From Microvirgula aerodenitrificans DSM 15089 (lineage in GTDB: Bacteria > Pseudomonadota > Gammaproteobacteria > Burkholderiales > Aquaspirillaceae), in NCBI RefSeq assembly GCF_000620105.1, contig NZ_JHVK01000003.1, forward strand, positions 1 to 64,000: a stretch of 64,000 nt of DNA. The letters are read 5' to 3'. Below the pieces are notes generated by a model. It was not told the DNA's origin, did not search any database, and worked only from the letters and a program-made list of their open reading frames with translations. This document shows, piece after piece, positions 37,240-50,358 of the stretch. Within the stretch, counting starts at the first letter, position 1; each line of letters begins with the position of its first letter. Position numbers and translations under genes: made by a program.

Positions 37240-40059
37240 GTGTCGGTCGTTTTCTTGCTGATTGTGTTGTTGGTGGTAGTCAGTGCCGTCGGTATCTGGT
37301 GCTGGCGGAACGGGGCATTGCCGGAATGGCTGGAGCGCGGCTTCGAACGCGCACAGCTCACCGCGCGCGACCTGCAGCCTGCCCGCGAGATTGCCGTTGC
37401 CGCTGCCTTTCGCACCTGGCACCAGATCGTGCCGCTGTGGCGACACTTGTGGCAGGCATCGGTGCGGGCACTGGCCAGACTGATTGCCCTGGGGCGTTCG
37501 CTGCTGGACGAGTGGCGCACGCCCGCGCCTTATGAACCGGTCGAGCCGGCGGAGCCAACCGTCGGCCCGGATGAGCTCGACTGGAGCCCGCGCCAGCAGC
37601 CGGATGCCCCGACGGCGACCGAACCTGCCCGCAAGGCGCCGGAACGACCGGTTGTTCCTCCTCGCGACATCGAGCGGCCCCAGGTCCGGGTGCCGATGCC
37701 TGTGCCGAAGCCGCCTGCCGCGCGTGTCGAGGTACCCGCCGCAGCCCGTCCGGCTCCCGTTCCCGAGCGGCCGGTGATCGGTCTGGCCGAAGTGCAGAAC
37801 AATCTTCGCAGCAGCTATATCGCACGCAAGGCCGACGCCCGCCCGTCCCGACCACAAGTCCATGACAGCAGTGATGCGCCTCCGGTGATCGGACTGGCCG
37901 ATGTCAGGAACAATCTGCGCGGCGGTTATGTACCGGCAGCGCGCCGGCATGACCGCAGCGCTGCCGCTCCGGCGCGCAGTGTGACACTGATCGAGCCGAA
38001 TGTGGTGCGGGCGCGGGTGCAGGTCCTGCACAAGGACCGCCTGCAGCGCGAAGCCGACCTGGCTGCTGCGCGGCGTCGGCGGCTGCAGCCGGCGATGATC
38101 GAGCCGGTGCGGTTCTCGTCCCCGGCGAGTCCGGTGGTGATGCCGGAAATCCGTTCGCTGGTGACGCCGGAAGAAGCGGCCGCCGAAGGGCTGATCCCGC
38201 TGCCTGCCGCGCATGAGTCGTCACTGTCCCCGTCCGGCCCGCCGCCGGTACCGGCTCCGGCCAGCGAGCCGGTGACCGGGCCGGCTGCCTTGTCGCCCGC
38301 CACTCCCGACACGGGCCATGTGCTGGCCTGGAATATCGTCGACGACGAAGCGGAAGTGCAACCCGCGTCCGCTCCTGCCTTTGCCTGGGTACCCCCTCCG
38401 CCGCTGCCCGTTGCCGGGCCTGCGCCGGTGGTTCACGAATTGCCGCCGACACCGGTGACCCCGCCGTGGCGGTCCAGTCCTGCACCGGTGAGTGAGTCAC
38501 CGTCCTTTGCCGCGCCTGCCACAGCGTACAGCACGGTGCAGGCTCCGCCGGCAGAGGCGTGGCCGCCGGCCTATGGCGATTACGCCCTGCCGCCGCTGTC
38601 GCTGCTGATGCCGGCCGATGACAATTCGGAGGTGGCGGTCAGTGAAGAGTCGATGATGGAGCGGGGCATTGTCATCGAGGAGAAGCTGGCCGAATTCAAG
38701 GTCAAGGTGCGGGTGGTCGATGCCTATGCCGGCCCGGTCATTACCCGCTATGAGGTCGAGCCGGACGTCGGCGTGCGCGGCAACCAGGTGGTCAATCTGG
38801 TCAAGGACCTGTCGCGTGCGCTTGGCCTGGCGTCGATTCGCGTGGTCGAAACCATTCCCGGCAAGACCTGCATGGGGCTGGAGTTGCCGAATCCGCGCCG
38901 CGAGATGATCCGCCTGTCCGAGATCCTGTCCGACGGGGTGTTCCAGCGTCCCGACTCGCGCCTGACGCTGGCGCTGGGCAAGGACATTACCGGTCAGCCG
39001 GTGACAATGAACCTCGGCAAGGCGCCGCACTTGCTGGTGGCCGGCACTACCGGTTCCGGCAAGTCGGTCGGCGTCAATGCGATGATTCTGTCATTGTTGT
39101 ACAAGGCGACGCCGGAAGAAGTCCGCTTCATCATGATCGACCCGAAGATGCTGGAACTGTCGGTTTACAACGATATTCCCCATCTGCTGGCCCCGGTGGT
39201 GACCGACATGAAGCTGGCTGCCAATGCGCTGAACTGGTGTGTGGCCGAGATGGAAAAGCGCTATCGGCTGATGAGCGCGCTCGGGGTGCGCAATCTGGAC
39301 GGCTTCAACCAGAAGCTGCGTCGGGCCGAGGCGGCCGGGCGCCGGATTGTCAATCCGTTCACCCTCACGCCGGACGATCCGGAACCCCTGTCGCCACTGC
39401 CGTTCATCGTGGTGGTGGTGGACGAGTTTGCCGACCTGATGATGGTGGCCGGCAAAAAGATCGAAGAGCTGATCGCCCGGCTGGCACAGAAGGCACGTGC
39501 GGCCGGCATCCATCTGATTCTCGCTACCCAGCGCCCCTCGGTCGATGTGATTACCGGCCTGATCAAGGCCAATATCCCGACGCGCATCGCGTTCCAGGTG
39601 TCGAGCAAGGTCGACAGCCGCACCATTCTCGACCAGATGGGGGCCGAAAGCCTGCTGGGGCAGGGGGACATGCTGTACCTGCCACCGGGCACCGGCTATC
39701 CGCAGCGGGTGCACGGGGCGTTTGTCGCTGACGAGGAAGTGCATGCGGTCGTCGAGTACCTGAAGCAGTTCGGCGAACCGGATTACATTGACGATCTGCT
39801 CACCGGCGGCGCCGAGGCGGAGGACGCTGGCGCCGCAGCGGCAAGCGGCGGCCGTGGCAGCGAAGAGGACCCGCTGTACGATGAAGCGGTCGCCATTGTG
39901 CTGAAGACGCGCAAGGCGTCGATCTCGTCAGTCCAGCGTCAGTTGCGCATAGGCTACAACCGCGCCGCGCGCCTGATCGAGCAGATGGAAGAGGCCGGCA
40001 TGGTCAGCCCGATGGAGACCAATGGCAACCGGACTGTGCTGGTGCCAGACCGGGGCTAG
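37240..40059 (+). CDS. ftsK: DNA translocase FtsK with single membrane segment
   Basis: Hexameric dsDNA pump for chromosome segregation. The C-terminal motor has Walker [12 protein letters not shown] (about residues 591-601), Walker [26 protein letters not shown], and a gamma winged helix (about 870-935, [22 protein letters not shown]) that reads KOPS sites. Unlike E. coli FtsK with four N-terminal membrane segments, only one is visible (residues 2-20). The linker (residues 90-460) is rich in Pro and Ala and contains a repeated motif, PVIGLAxVxNNLRxxY, at about 178 and 215. GTG start. Neisseriales often carry two FtsK paralogues; this may be the second one. Confidence 0.9.
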   Translation: MSVVFLLIVLLVVVSAVGIWCWRNGALPEWLERGFERAQLTARDLQPAREIAVAAAFRTWHQIVPLWRHLWQASVRALARLIALGRSLLDEWRTPAPYEPVEPAEPTVGPDELDWSPRQQPDAPTATEPARKAPERPVVPPRDIERPQVRVPMPVPKPPAARVEVPAAARPAPVPERPVIGLAEVQNNLRSSYIARKADARPSRPQVHDSSDAPPVIGLADVRNNLRGGYVPAARRHDRSAAAPARSVTLIEPNVVRARVQVLHKDRLQREADLAAARRRRLQPAMIEPVRFSSPASPVVMPEIRSLVTPEEAAAEGLIPLPAAHESSLSPSGPPPVPAPASEPVTGPAALSPATPDTGHVLAWNIVDDEAEVQPASAPAFAWVPPPPLPVAGPAPVVHELPPTPVTPPWRSSPAPVSESPSFAAPATAYSTVQAPPAEAWPPAYGDYALPPLSLLMPADDNSEVAVSEESMMERGIVIEEKLAEFKVKVRVVDAYAGPVITRYEVEPDVGVRGNQVVNLVKDLSRALGLASIRVVETIPGKTCMGLELPNPRREMIRLSEILSDGVFQRPDSRLTLALGKDITGQPVTMNLGKAPHLLVAGTTGSGKSVGVNAMILSLLYKATPEEVRFIMIDPKMLELSVYNDIPHLLAPVVTDMKLAANALNWCVAEMEKRYRLMSALGVRNLDGFNQKLRRAEAAGRRIVNPFTLTPDDPEPLSPLPFIVVVVDEFADLMMVAGKKIEELIARLAQKARAAGIHLILATQRPSVDVITGLIKANIPTRIAFQVSSKVDSRTILDQMGAESLLGQGDMLYLPPGTGYPQRVHGAFVADEEVHAVVEYLKQFGEPDYIDDLLTGGAEAEDAGAAAASGGRGSEEDPLYDEAVAIVLKTRKASISSVQRQLRIGYNRAARLIEQMEEAGMVSPMETNGNRTVLVPDRG

Positions 40060-40174
40060 CGGGGACAGGGGGCAGGGCTGTTGTGCCGAATTGGAAGCTT
40101 CCGGGGTGATTGGGTATAAGTGGCGATGGCCCGGCGAAGAACAGGGCTGAACGCATCGTTCATTACCGGAGCGG

Positions 40175-41311
40175 ATGAACATGGTCCTGGCGCCCATTCC
40201 CCCCGATTACGCTGATTGGCTGACGTCCCTGAAAAGCCGTATCCGCGCGGCGCGCAGTCGCGCTGCACTGACGGTCAATGCCGGATTGATCCGGCTGTAC
40301 CATCAGATTGGTCGGGATATTCTTGACCGGCAAACACGCCATGGCTGGGGAGCCAAGGTGATAGAGCGCGTTGCCCGTGACCTCAAGGATGCCTTTCCTG
40401 ACATGAAAGGTTTTTCAGGTAGCAACATCAAGTACATGCGCTATTTCGCCGAGCATTGTCCCGGTGTCCAGTTTGGTCAGCAGCCTGCTGACCAATTGCC
40501 CTGGTTCCACATCGTGACCCTGTTGACCAAGCTGCAACCCGCCAATCGTGAGTGGTATGCGATGCAGGCTGTCTCGGGAGGCTGGTCGCGACTGACGCTG
40601 GAACAGAACATCCGGAATCGGCTGCATGAGCGTCAGGGCTCTGCTGTCAGCAACTTTGCGTTACGCCTGCCCCCGCATGACTCTGCCCTGGTCCATGAAG
40701 CGCTCAAGGATCCATACCTGTTCGATTTTCTGGGACTGGCCGACGATGCCCAGGAGAGGGATATCGAAGATGCTCTGGTTCGCCATATCACCCGGTTCCT
40801 GCTGGAGCTGGGGGCCGGTTTCGCTTTTGTCGGGCGCCAGTTCAGGCTGGATGTCGGCGGCGACGAGTTCTTTATCGACCTGCTGTTCTATCACACCCGC
40901 CTCAAATGCTATGTCGTGGTCGAACTCAAGGCCGGGGCGTTCAGGCCCGAGCACGTCGGCAAGCTGAATTTCTATCTGTCGGTCATCGATGACCAGGTAA
41001 GGGCCGAGGACGACAAGCCCACCATCGGTCTGCTGCTGTGCCGTCAGCAGAACCGGCTGGTGGCGCAATATGCGGTCAATGGCATCGACAAACCCATCGG
41101 CGTGGCGGAGTACCAGTTGCTGCAGGATTTGCCGGATACGCTGGCCCGCAGTCTGCCCAGCATCGAGGAGATCGAGGCGGAACTGGCGGGCGAAATGCGA
41201 CAGACAGAGGCGCCGTCGCGCGGAATCGGAGACAATGCGGACCGTCCCGGTGACGAGTCTCTCGCCGGTGATTGCACGATTCCCCCCAGAAAAACAGGAG
41301 AAACCCCATGA
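40175..41311 (+). CDS. PD-(D/E)XK nuclease-like protein, DUF1016/YhcG family
   Basis: A 378-residue YhcG-type protein. The N-terminal DUF1016 helical domain (LIRLYHQIGRDILDRQ, GFSGSNIKYMRYFAE, LPWFHIVTLL) precedes a PD-(D/E)XK domain with FFIDLLFYHTRLKCYVVVELKAG: Asp in IDLL and the Glu-x-Lys pair in ELK. Such proteins are linked to DNA processing and appear near restriction and toxin loci; their function is unknown. GGAG lies three bases from this ATG and nine from the ATG at 40181, so the latter may be used. Its stop overlaps the RidA-family start by four bases. Confidence 0.85.
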   Translation: MNMVLAPIPPDYADWLTSLKSRIRAARSRAALTVNAGLIRLYHQIGRDILDRQTRHGWGAKVIERVARDLKDAFPDMKGFSGSNIKYMRYFAEHCPGVQFGQQPADQLPWFHIVTLLTKLQPANREWYAMQAVSGGWSRLTLEQNIRNRLHERQGSAVSNFALRLPPHDSALVHEALKDPYLFDFLGLADDAQERDIEDALVRHITRFLLELGAGFAFVGRQFRLDVGGDEFFIDLLFYHTRLKCYVVVELKAGAFRPEHVGKLNFYLSVIDDQVRAEDDKPTIGLLLCRQQNRLVAQYAVNGIDKPIGVAEYQLLQDLPDTLARSLPSIEEIEAELAGEMRQTEAPSRGIGDNADRPGDESLAGDCTIPPRKTGETP

Positions 41312-41655
41312 GCATCCAGCGCATTGAACCGGGCAAGCGTTTGTCCGAAGCCGTCGTTGCCGGCAACCTCGTTTTCCTCGCCGGACAGGTGCCGAATGAC
41401 ACCAGCAAGGACATCACCGGTCAGACCGCCGACGTGCTGTCGGCCATTGATGCCCTGCTGGCCCAGGCCGGCAGCGACAAGTCGAAGCTGGTCGACGTGA
41501 CCATCTTCCTCGCCGATATTGCCGACTACGACGGCATGAATGTCGCCTGGGACGCCTGGGTCGACAGCGCCAACCCGCCGGCCCGTGCCACGATCGAAGC
41601 CCGACTGGCCAATGCGGCCTGGAAGGTCGAAATCAAGGTTGTCGCCAGCCGCTGA
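41308..41655 (+). CDS. RidA family protein
   Basis: A 115-residue YjgF/YER057c/UK114-type protein. RidA proper removes reactive enamines and imines made by PLP enzymes such as serine/threonine dehydratase. The end segment PPARATIEARLANAAWKVEIKVVA keeps the Arg that binds the substrate carboxylate and resembles the YoaB-like branch more than RidA itself. AGGAG lies upstream; the start overlaps the YhcG-like gene as ATGA. sdaA, a dehydratase, is 4 kb upstream on the same strand. Confidence 0.9.
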   Translation: MSIQRIEPGKRLSEAVVAGNLVFLAGQVPNDTSKDITGQTADVLSAIDALLAQAGSDKSKLVDVTIFLADIADYDGMNVAWDAWVDSANPPARATIEARLANAAWKVEIKVVASR

Positions 41656-41789
41656 GTCGCCACCGGAAGGATGTCGGATACGATCTGACACCCATTCCCA
41701 TGGCGGTGGCCGGGGCGGGGCGGGTATCATGGCGGCCGCTACCGGCCGGTTCCGCGCCGGCCATCCACTTCCCTGACCGCCGATAACGC

Positions 41790-43409
41790 ATGCTGACCTA
41801 CACTCCGCCCCGCATGGACACCGCCCCGGCCACGAATGAAAAGCCGTGGATGCTGCTCCTGCTCTGCTTCGTCTGGCTCTGGCCCGGCATCTTTGGCCAT
41901 GCGCCGTGGAAGCCGGACGAAGGCTATGTGGCAGGGGTGGTCCAGTCGATGCTGGAGGACGGGCACTGGCTGGTGCCGACCATCGTCAACGTACCGTATC
42001 TGGACTCGTCGCCGCTGTACTACTGGGTGGCGGCGGGTTTTGCCTGGCTGACATCGCCGATTCTGCCGCTGGCGGACGGCATGCGGCTGGCGACGCCGTT
42101 CTTCATGGTGTTCGCGCTGTGGTTCGTCGGTCTGGCCGGCCGCGACCTGCTCGGCCGTCGCTACGGCCGCTCGGTGGCCATGCTGCTGCTGGGCTCACTG
42201 GGTCTGATGACTTTCGGCCATGCGGCGTCGCCCGACATTGCCACCTTCTGCGGCTTTGCCCTGGTGCTGTGGTCGCTGTCACTGTCGCGCTCGCACGGCT
42301 GGCTGGCCGGGCTGCTGTTCGGCATCGCCACCGGCATGCTGGCGCTGTCGGCGAGCATGCTGGAACTGGGGCTGGCCTGGATCATCGCGCTGCTGCTGTT
42401 TGCCTTCAAGGCGTGGCGAACGCCGGAACACGTCAAGGCACTGGCGGTGGCGCTGACCGTGGGTCTGCCGCTGGCGCTGGCCTGGCCGCTGGCACTGACC
42501 GAGGTCGACCCGGCCCTGGCCAGCTACTGGTGGCGGCACCGGGCGCTGGGTACGTTCCAGGGCTTCGGGCGGACTGCGTTCCTGCATGACTTCGGCTATT
42601 ACCTGCAGATTTTCCCCTGGTTCGCGATGCCGCTGTGGCCGCTGAGCCTGTGGACGCTGTGGCGCCGTCGTGCGGCCCTGTCGTCGCCGGCGCTGCAGCT
42701 GCCGATGCTGTTCTTCGTCGTGCTGGCCGTCATGATGACGCTGTCTCCGGTCCAGGCGCAGGAACTGGCACTGCCGTGGCTGGTGCCGCTGGCGGTGCTG
42801 GCGGCCGCCGAGCTGGACACGCTGAAGCGCGGCGCGGCAGCCTGCTTCAACTGGTTCGGCCTGATGACCTTCGGCCTGATCGCCGCCTTCATCTGGCTGG
42901 GCTGGGTTGCCCTGAACTTCGGCTGGCCGGCGCGGCTGGCCGAGCGGGCGGCGTTCTTTGCGCCGACCTACAAGGCCGAACTGAACCTGCCGATGCTGCT
43001 GGTCGCATGCGCGGCGACGCTGGTGTGGCTGTGGGCCGTGACGCGCCGCAATCTCGAAGGGCGCAAGGCGTCGACCAACTGGGCGGCCGGCGTGACCCTG
43101 ATCTGGGCACTGGCGGCCAGCCTGTGGCTGCCCTGGATCGACATCCAGAAAAGCTATGCGCCACTGATCTCGCAGCTGCGACCGGCGGCGCCGACCGACA
43201 GTTGCATGGTGACCGATGCCGGCCTGTCGTTTATCGCCCTGGCGCGCTATCACGGCGGCCTGGTCCTGCATCCGGACAGCGGGGCGCATGCTGACTGCCG
43301 CTACAGCCTGGTGATGCGCTATCGCGACAGCGACCGGCCGGCCAACTGGGTCTGGACCGGCCAGCGTCCGGGCGATCGCAAGGAGTTCTACTACCTGATC
43401 CGGCGCTGA
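41790..43409 (+). CDS. ArnT-like membrane glycosyltransferase (GT83)
   Basis: A 539-residue polytopic inner-membrane protein with about 12 hydrophobic segments. The conserved Asp-Glu of the PMT/ArnT family is visible near the N-terminus (APWKPDEGYV), followed by YLDSSPLYYWVAAGF in the first periplasmic loop. Family members transfer sugars from undecaprenyl phosphate to lipid A or protein. No arn genes are nearby. The C-terminal region (430-539) is periplasmic. Start could be 41790 or 41814. It ends 13 bases before convergent aacS with no visible terminator. Confidence 0.87.
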   Translation: MLTYTPPRMDTAPATNEKPWMLLLLCFVWLWPGIFGHAPWKPDEGYVAGVVQSMLEDGHWLVPTIVNVPYLDSSPLYYWVAAGFAWLTSPILPLADGMRLATPFFMVFALWFVGLAGRDLLGRRYGRSVAMLLLGSLGLMTFGHAASPDIATFCGFALVLWSLSLSRSHGWLAGLLFGIATGMLALSASMLELGLAWIIALLLFAFKAWRTPEHVKALAVALTVGLPLALAWPLALTEVDPALASYWWRHRALGTFQGFGRTAFLHDFGYYLQIFPWFAMPLWPLSLWTLWRRRAALSSPALQLPMLFFVVLAVMMTLSPVQAQELALPWLVPLAVLAAAELDTLKRGAAACFNWFGLMTFGLIAAFIWLGWVALNFGWPARLAERAAFFAPTYKAELNLPMLLVACAATLVWLWAVTRRNLEGRKASTNWAAGVTLIWALAASLWLPWIDIQKSYAPLISQLRPAAPTDSCMVTDAGLSFIALARYHGGLVLHPDSGAHADCRYSLVMRYRDSDRPANWVWTGQRPGDRKEFYYLIRR

Positions 43410-43422
43410 CCGCCCGCGGGCC

Positions 43423-45372
<1,950 letters not shown>

Positions 45373-45442
45373 GCTGTGTCTCCTCTTGCGGTCTTCGCCG
45401 CATGGGTGTTGCCGATCGTCGTGTACGGCTGACCGACCCGCG

Positions 45443-46297
45443 TCAGGCGTCCGGGTGATACAGGGTGCGCAAGGCCTCCGCCGTCATTGGCGCCAGGCCC
45501 AGTGATTGCAGCCGTTCGGCAATGCCGCGCACCAGTGCGGCGTTGTCGGTGGCCGTGCTGCCGTCCGGCAGCAGCATATTGTTCTCGAAGCCGACCCGCA
45601 CGTGGCCACCCAGCAGTGCCGCGGTCAGTGCGCAGCCGGCCTCGCGTGCGCCAAACGCACACATCGACCATGGCACCCCGGCCGTCAGTTCGCCACCACC
45701 ATGCCATGCCGCCAGGAACGGCAGCAGGTCGGATGGTGCCGAACGTTGTCCCTGGCTGTAGCGGCCCAGCACGAACAGCACACCGTGTCCTGCCGGCGGA
45801 ATCAGGCCGCGCCGGCGCAGGTCGAGATAGCGCAGCACGTCGCCGTCCGAATACAGAATGTACTGCGGGACGATGCGCTCGCGGGCCATCCAGCAGAAGA
45901 AGTCGGCGGCGTCGGTCTCGTGGCCGGCATCCGGCACGAGTTCGCGCAGCGCGACCGACACCGCTTCCGGGCGCAGCTCGCGCACCATGGCGATCTGTTC
46001 CGGCGGGGCGTAGATGCCGACCGCCTCGCTGGTCAGCTGCAGCACCAGTGCGTCACCGACACTGCGGCGCACGGCCTCGATGGCCGGGCGGTAGTCGGCG
46101 GCGGCCAGACTGTGGCGACCGTCGGCGCGGCGGACATGCAGGTGCAGCATGGCGGCGCCGGCGTCCAGGCAGTCGCGGGCGCAGGCGGCGAGCTCATCCG
46201 GCGTGACCGGCAGGGCCGGATGGTCGGCCCGGGTCTTGCGCGCGCCATTCGGGGCGACGGCAATGGCGACGGCGGGCAGGGCAGAGGTATCTGTCAT
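45443..46297 (-). CDS. Beta-keto acid cleavage enzyme (BKACE, DUF849)
   Basis: A 284-residue TIM-barrel, zinc-dependent enzyme of the family founded by 3-keto-5-aminohexanoate cleavage enzyme. It condenses a beta-keto acid with acetyl-CoA and releases acetoacetate and the shortened acyl-CoA. Visible are [17 protein letters not shown] at the N-terminus, the zinc ligands in [11 protein letters not shown], and [18 protein letters not shown] near the C-terminus. It starts four bases after the aminotransferase stop and is followed by aacS. The keto-acid side chain is unknown. Confidence 0.88.
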   Translation of the reverse strand: MTDTSALPAVAIAVAPNGARKTRADHPALPVTPDELAACARDCLDAGAAMLHLHVRRADGRHSLAAADYRPAIEAVRRSVGDALVLQLTSEAVGIYAPPEQIAMVRELRPEAVSVALRELVPDAGHETDAADFFCWMARERIVPQYILYSDGDVLRYLDLRRRGLIPPAGHGVLFVLGRYSQGQRSAPSDLLPFLAAWHGGGELTAGVPWSMCAFGAREAGCALTAALLGGHVRVGFENNMLLPDGSTATDNAALVRGIAERLQSLGLAPMTAEALRTLYHPDA

Positions 46298-46301
46298 CGG
46301 C

Positions 46302-47630
46302 TCAGCTTTCGGCGATGGCGGCATCGATGGCATCGCCAAGCAGGGCGACGATCAGCTCGATGTCTGCTTCGGTGCAGATGAAGGGCGGCGCCAGCAGCAC
46401 ATGGTCGCCACGCTGGCCGTCGACCGTGCCGCCCATCGGGTAGCACAGCAGGCCGCGCTGCATCGCCAGTTGCTTGATCCGGGCATGCAGCCGGCGCGAC
46501 GGCGCGAACGGTTCCTTGCTGTGACGGTCGGCCACCAGCTCGACACCGACGAACAGGCCACGACCGCGGATATCGCCGACATGCGGGTGATCGGCGAAGC
46601 GGGCGCGCAGGCTGGCGCGCAACTGCTCGCCGCGGGCGCGGACATTGTCGAGCAGGTGATCGTCGGCGATGACCTGCTGCACTTCGAGCGCGGCGGCGCA
46701 GGCAATGGCATGGCCAATATAAGTGTGGCCATGCTGGAAGAAGCCGGAGCCCCCGACAATGGCGTCGTAGATCCGGCGGCTGGCCAGCATGGCGCCGATC
46801 GGCTGGTAGCCGGCGCCGAGGCCCTTGGCGATGCAGAGGATGTCGGGCGATACGCCGTCTTCCTCGCACGCATACAGGTAGCCGGTGCGGCCCATGCCGG
46901 ACATGACTTCGTCGAGAATCAGCAGCACGCCGTACTTGTCGCACACGGCGCGGATTTTCTGCAGATAGCCACCGACCGGGGCCAGCGCCCCGGCGGTGGC
47001 GCCGACCACGGTCTCGGCCACGAAGGCGGCGACCTTGCCGGCACCGAGTTCGACAATGCGCGCTTCCAGTTCATCAGCAAGCCGTTGAGCATACTGCTCC
47101 GCGCTCTCGTCCTCGCGCTGGTCGCGGTACGGATAGCACGGTGACACATGGTGACCGGGTACCAGAATCGGCAGGAATGGTTCGCGCCGCCAGGCGTTGC
47201 CGCCGATGGCGAGGGCGCCAAGCGTATTGCCGTGGTAGCTCTGGCGCCGGGCGATAAAGTACTGGCGATCGGGCTCGCCGGTTTCGACAAAGTACTGGCG
47301 GGCGAGTTTCAGCGCCGCCTCGACGGCTTCCGAGCCGCCGGAAACGAAATAGGCCTGGTCCAGACCGGCCGGGGCGTGCTCGATCAGGCGGTCAGCCAGG
47401 GCCTCGGCCACTTCGGTGGTGAAGAACGAGGTGTGCGCATAGGCCAGCGTCTGTGCCTGCTGCTGGATCGCCTTGATGATGCGCGGGTGGCCGTGACCGA
47501 GGCAGGACACGGCGGCGCCACCGGACGCATCCAGATAGCGGCGACCGGTGCTGTCGATCAGATAGATGCCTTCGCCGCCGACGGCGGTCGGCAGCTGCTG
47601 GCGTGGATTGCGGTGAAAAATGTGGGACAT
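46302..47630 (-). CDS. Class-III PLP aminotransferase
   Basis: A 442-residue omega-amino acid-type transaminase. Features: GIYLIDSTGRRYLDASGGAAVSCLGH at the N-terminus, FVSGGSEAVEAALKLAR, SYHGNTLGALAIGG, LILDEVMSGMGRTG, and the PLP lysine in CIAKGLGAGYQPIGA. Class III enzymes often use beta- or omega-amino acids, which fits a BKACE gene four bases downstream: a beta-amino acid would give the beta-keto acid needed. The 108-base gap upstream holds a GCGGCC/GGCCGC hairpin (47686-47702). Confidence 0.9.
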   Translation of the reverse strand: MSHIFHRNPRQQLPTAVGGEGIYLIDSTGRRYLDASGGAAVSCLGHGHPRIIKAIQQQAQTLAYAHTSFFTTEVAEALADRLIEHAPAGLDQAYFVSGGSEAVEAALKLARQYFVETGEPDRQYFIARRQSYHGNTLGALAIGGNAWRREPFLPILVPGHHVSPCYPYRDQREDESAEQYAQRLADELEARIVELGAGKVAAFVAETVVGATAGALAPVGGYLQKIRAVCDKYGVLLILDEVMSGMGRTGYLYACEEDGVSPDILCIAKGLGAGYQPIGAMLASRRIYDAIVGGSGFFQHGHTYIGHAIACAAALEVQQVIADDHLLDNVRARGEQLRASLRARFADHPHVGDIRGRGLFVGVELVADRHSKEPFAPSRRLHARIKQLAMQRGLLCYPMGGTVDGQRGDHVLLAPPFICTEADIELIVALLGDAIDAAIAES

Positions 47631-47738
47631 GATGCGGCTCCGGGGTGGGGCGGTTTGCATTTGCTCCGGGCGCACGTTCCCCGTTGCGGCCGGAAAGGCC
47701 GCGACAGGAGGGCTGCGGGGAGCGAGCGGGGCCGGAAA

Positions 47739-48787
47739 CTAGCGGCTGGGCGCGATTTCCAGGGTATGAGTCGGGGGCGCGGCGGCATTGCCGCCCTGGT
47801 GCACGTTCAGGACCACGCGATCGGATTCGAGCCGGAAGATCGCGCTGGCCAGTGTGTTCTCGTCGTCAGGGTCGGCCGGATCGTCGCGGAAGATCGGCAG
47901 GCCGTCCGCGGCGCGGTCGGTCAGGGCGGCGCAGATCTCTTCGCCACCCGCCTGGGCGGGGAACGCGGCGGTCAGGCTGTCGATGCGCACCTGGCGGTCG
48001 TGCGATGACTCGGTGATCACCTGCGGCTCGGCCTGCGCACCGGGATGGATGCGGTGGTTCGCATGGCCGTAGACGCCGGATACCGGCTGGACCGAGCAGG
48101 CGCGCGGCGTGGCCTCGACACTGAACATGCGCGCGTCGCCGCACTGACCCAGCGTATGGTGGAAGGCACCGGCGCGCGGCAGGCCGGACAACAGGTCGAG
48201 TGCCGCATCCAGTGTCGTGCAGTCCAGCACGGCGCGGCTCAGGAACTGGCGCGGCAGGCCGTCCAGCGTCTCGACCATGCGCAGATTGTTGATGGTCTGC
48301 ACCAGGCCGGCGCGGTTGACCGCGAATGTGTGGCCGGGTACCGAGCCGGGGTAGCAGAAACTGACAAAGCCCGGGGCATCATCAAGATGCACGTCTGCGA
48401 TAAAACAGTGACCCTGGACATACGGGTCACCGTCTTCGTTATGACCTATCCACTGCCGCCCGGGCCGGTTGATCGCTGCCGTGGTGCAGCCGTCCGGCGT
48501 GCGGCCGACCAGATCGCCACGGCAGTTCCACAGGAACAGGTCGTGCATCGGCATGGCAAGCCCTTCGGCCATGCCGGACAGCTCGTCCCAGACCAGCGGC
48601 AGATGCCGCTGTGCGGCCACGGCCAGCCGGTCGAGTCGCGGGTGATCGCGCCAGGCCTGCAGTGCATGCCAGGTCCGGCTCTGGTCGAGACAGTCGCGCA
48701 TGACCGGGCGGGCGAGTTCGCCCAGCACGCGGCCGACATGGCGCGGCGTGCCGTCAATGCGGACCAGGGGCAGGGAAGGAGGTAGTG

Positions 48788-48791
<4 letters not shown>
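47739..48791 (-). CDS. C45-family Ntn hydrolase (acyltransferase-like)
   Basis: A 350-residue protein of the peptidase C45 / isopenicillin-N acyltransferase family. The predicted self-cleavage site is Gly101-Cys102 in DGCTTAAIN, leaving Cys102 as nucleophile; HNEDGDPY (117-124) and NRAGLVQTINNL are family motifs. Members cleave or transfer acyl groups on amide bonds (penicillin acyltransferase, Drosophila Tan on beta-alanyl amines). No signal peptide, so it acts in the cytoplasm. Its ATG overlaps the transporter ATPase stop (ATGA), arguing that its substrate is what the transporter brings in. Confidence 0.88.
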
Positions 48792-49512
<721 letters not shown>

Positions 49513-49516
<4 letters not shown>

Positions 49517-50169
49517 AGGATGTGCATCCTCTTTTCCGTGATGCGCAGGATCAGGCTCAGCACACCGGTCATTACCAGATAGAACACTGCCACGGCGGAC
49601 CAGATTTCAACCGCGCGGAAGTTGCCGGCCATGATTTCCTGCCCCTGACGGGTCAGCTCGCCGACGCCGATGACGATGAACAGCGAGGTGTCCTTCAGGC
49701 TGACGATGCACTGGTTGCCCAGCGGCGGAATCATGCGGCGGAACGCCAGCGGGCCGATGATGAAGATCAGCACGCGGTAGAACGGCATGCCCATGGCCAG
49801 CCCGGCTTCCTTCAGCCCGCGCGGGATCGACAGGAAGGCGCCGCGCACGATCTCGGCAATATAGGCGCCGGAATTGATGATGATGGCGGTCACGGCGGCG
49901 GTCACGCCGTCAATGCGGATATCGGCCACCAGCGGCAGTGCGAAGTAGATGAACATCACCTGGACGACGATAGGCGTGCCACGAATCAGTTCAATGTAGA
50001 TCTGCGCCAGGGCGTTGAGCCACAGCGGGCCATAAGCGCGTGCCAGACCGGCCAGCAGGCCGACGGTAAAGCCGCCGGCAAGGCCGATCAGGGCGATGAT
50101 GACAGTCAGCTTGGCGCCGTCGAACAGGCTCGGCAGCGCTTCGATGACCACGGACCATTGAAAGTCCAT
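49513..50169 (-). CDS. Amino-acid ABC transporter permease
   Basis: A 218-residue GlnP/HisM-type permease with about five membrane segments and the EAA-loop motif [20 protein letters not shown]. The upstream frame from 50280 is non-homologous; the start at 50169 ([18 protein letters not shown]) is typical. Only one permease gene is present, so a homodimer is expected. Confidence 0.93.
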
Positions 50170-50358
50170 AACGGGTCCCCTTGATGCTTGTGTGTTTCCT
50201 TCCCGATGCCGAGGGTGGCGTCGGACGGGACGTTCCGGTGGATACGGTCGTCCCCGGCCGCTGCACAAGGCGGCGACCACTGTCTGGCACGATGGCCGGG
50301 GACGACATTGTCCGGGCGGATCAGGCCGTCAGGCGGCTTGATTTCCCGGTGGCAGGAC

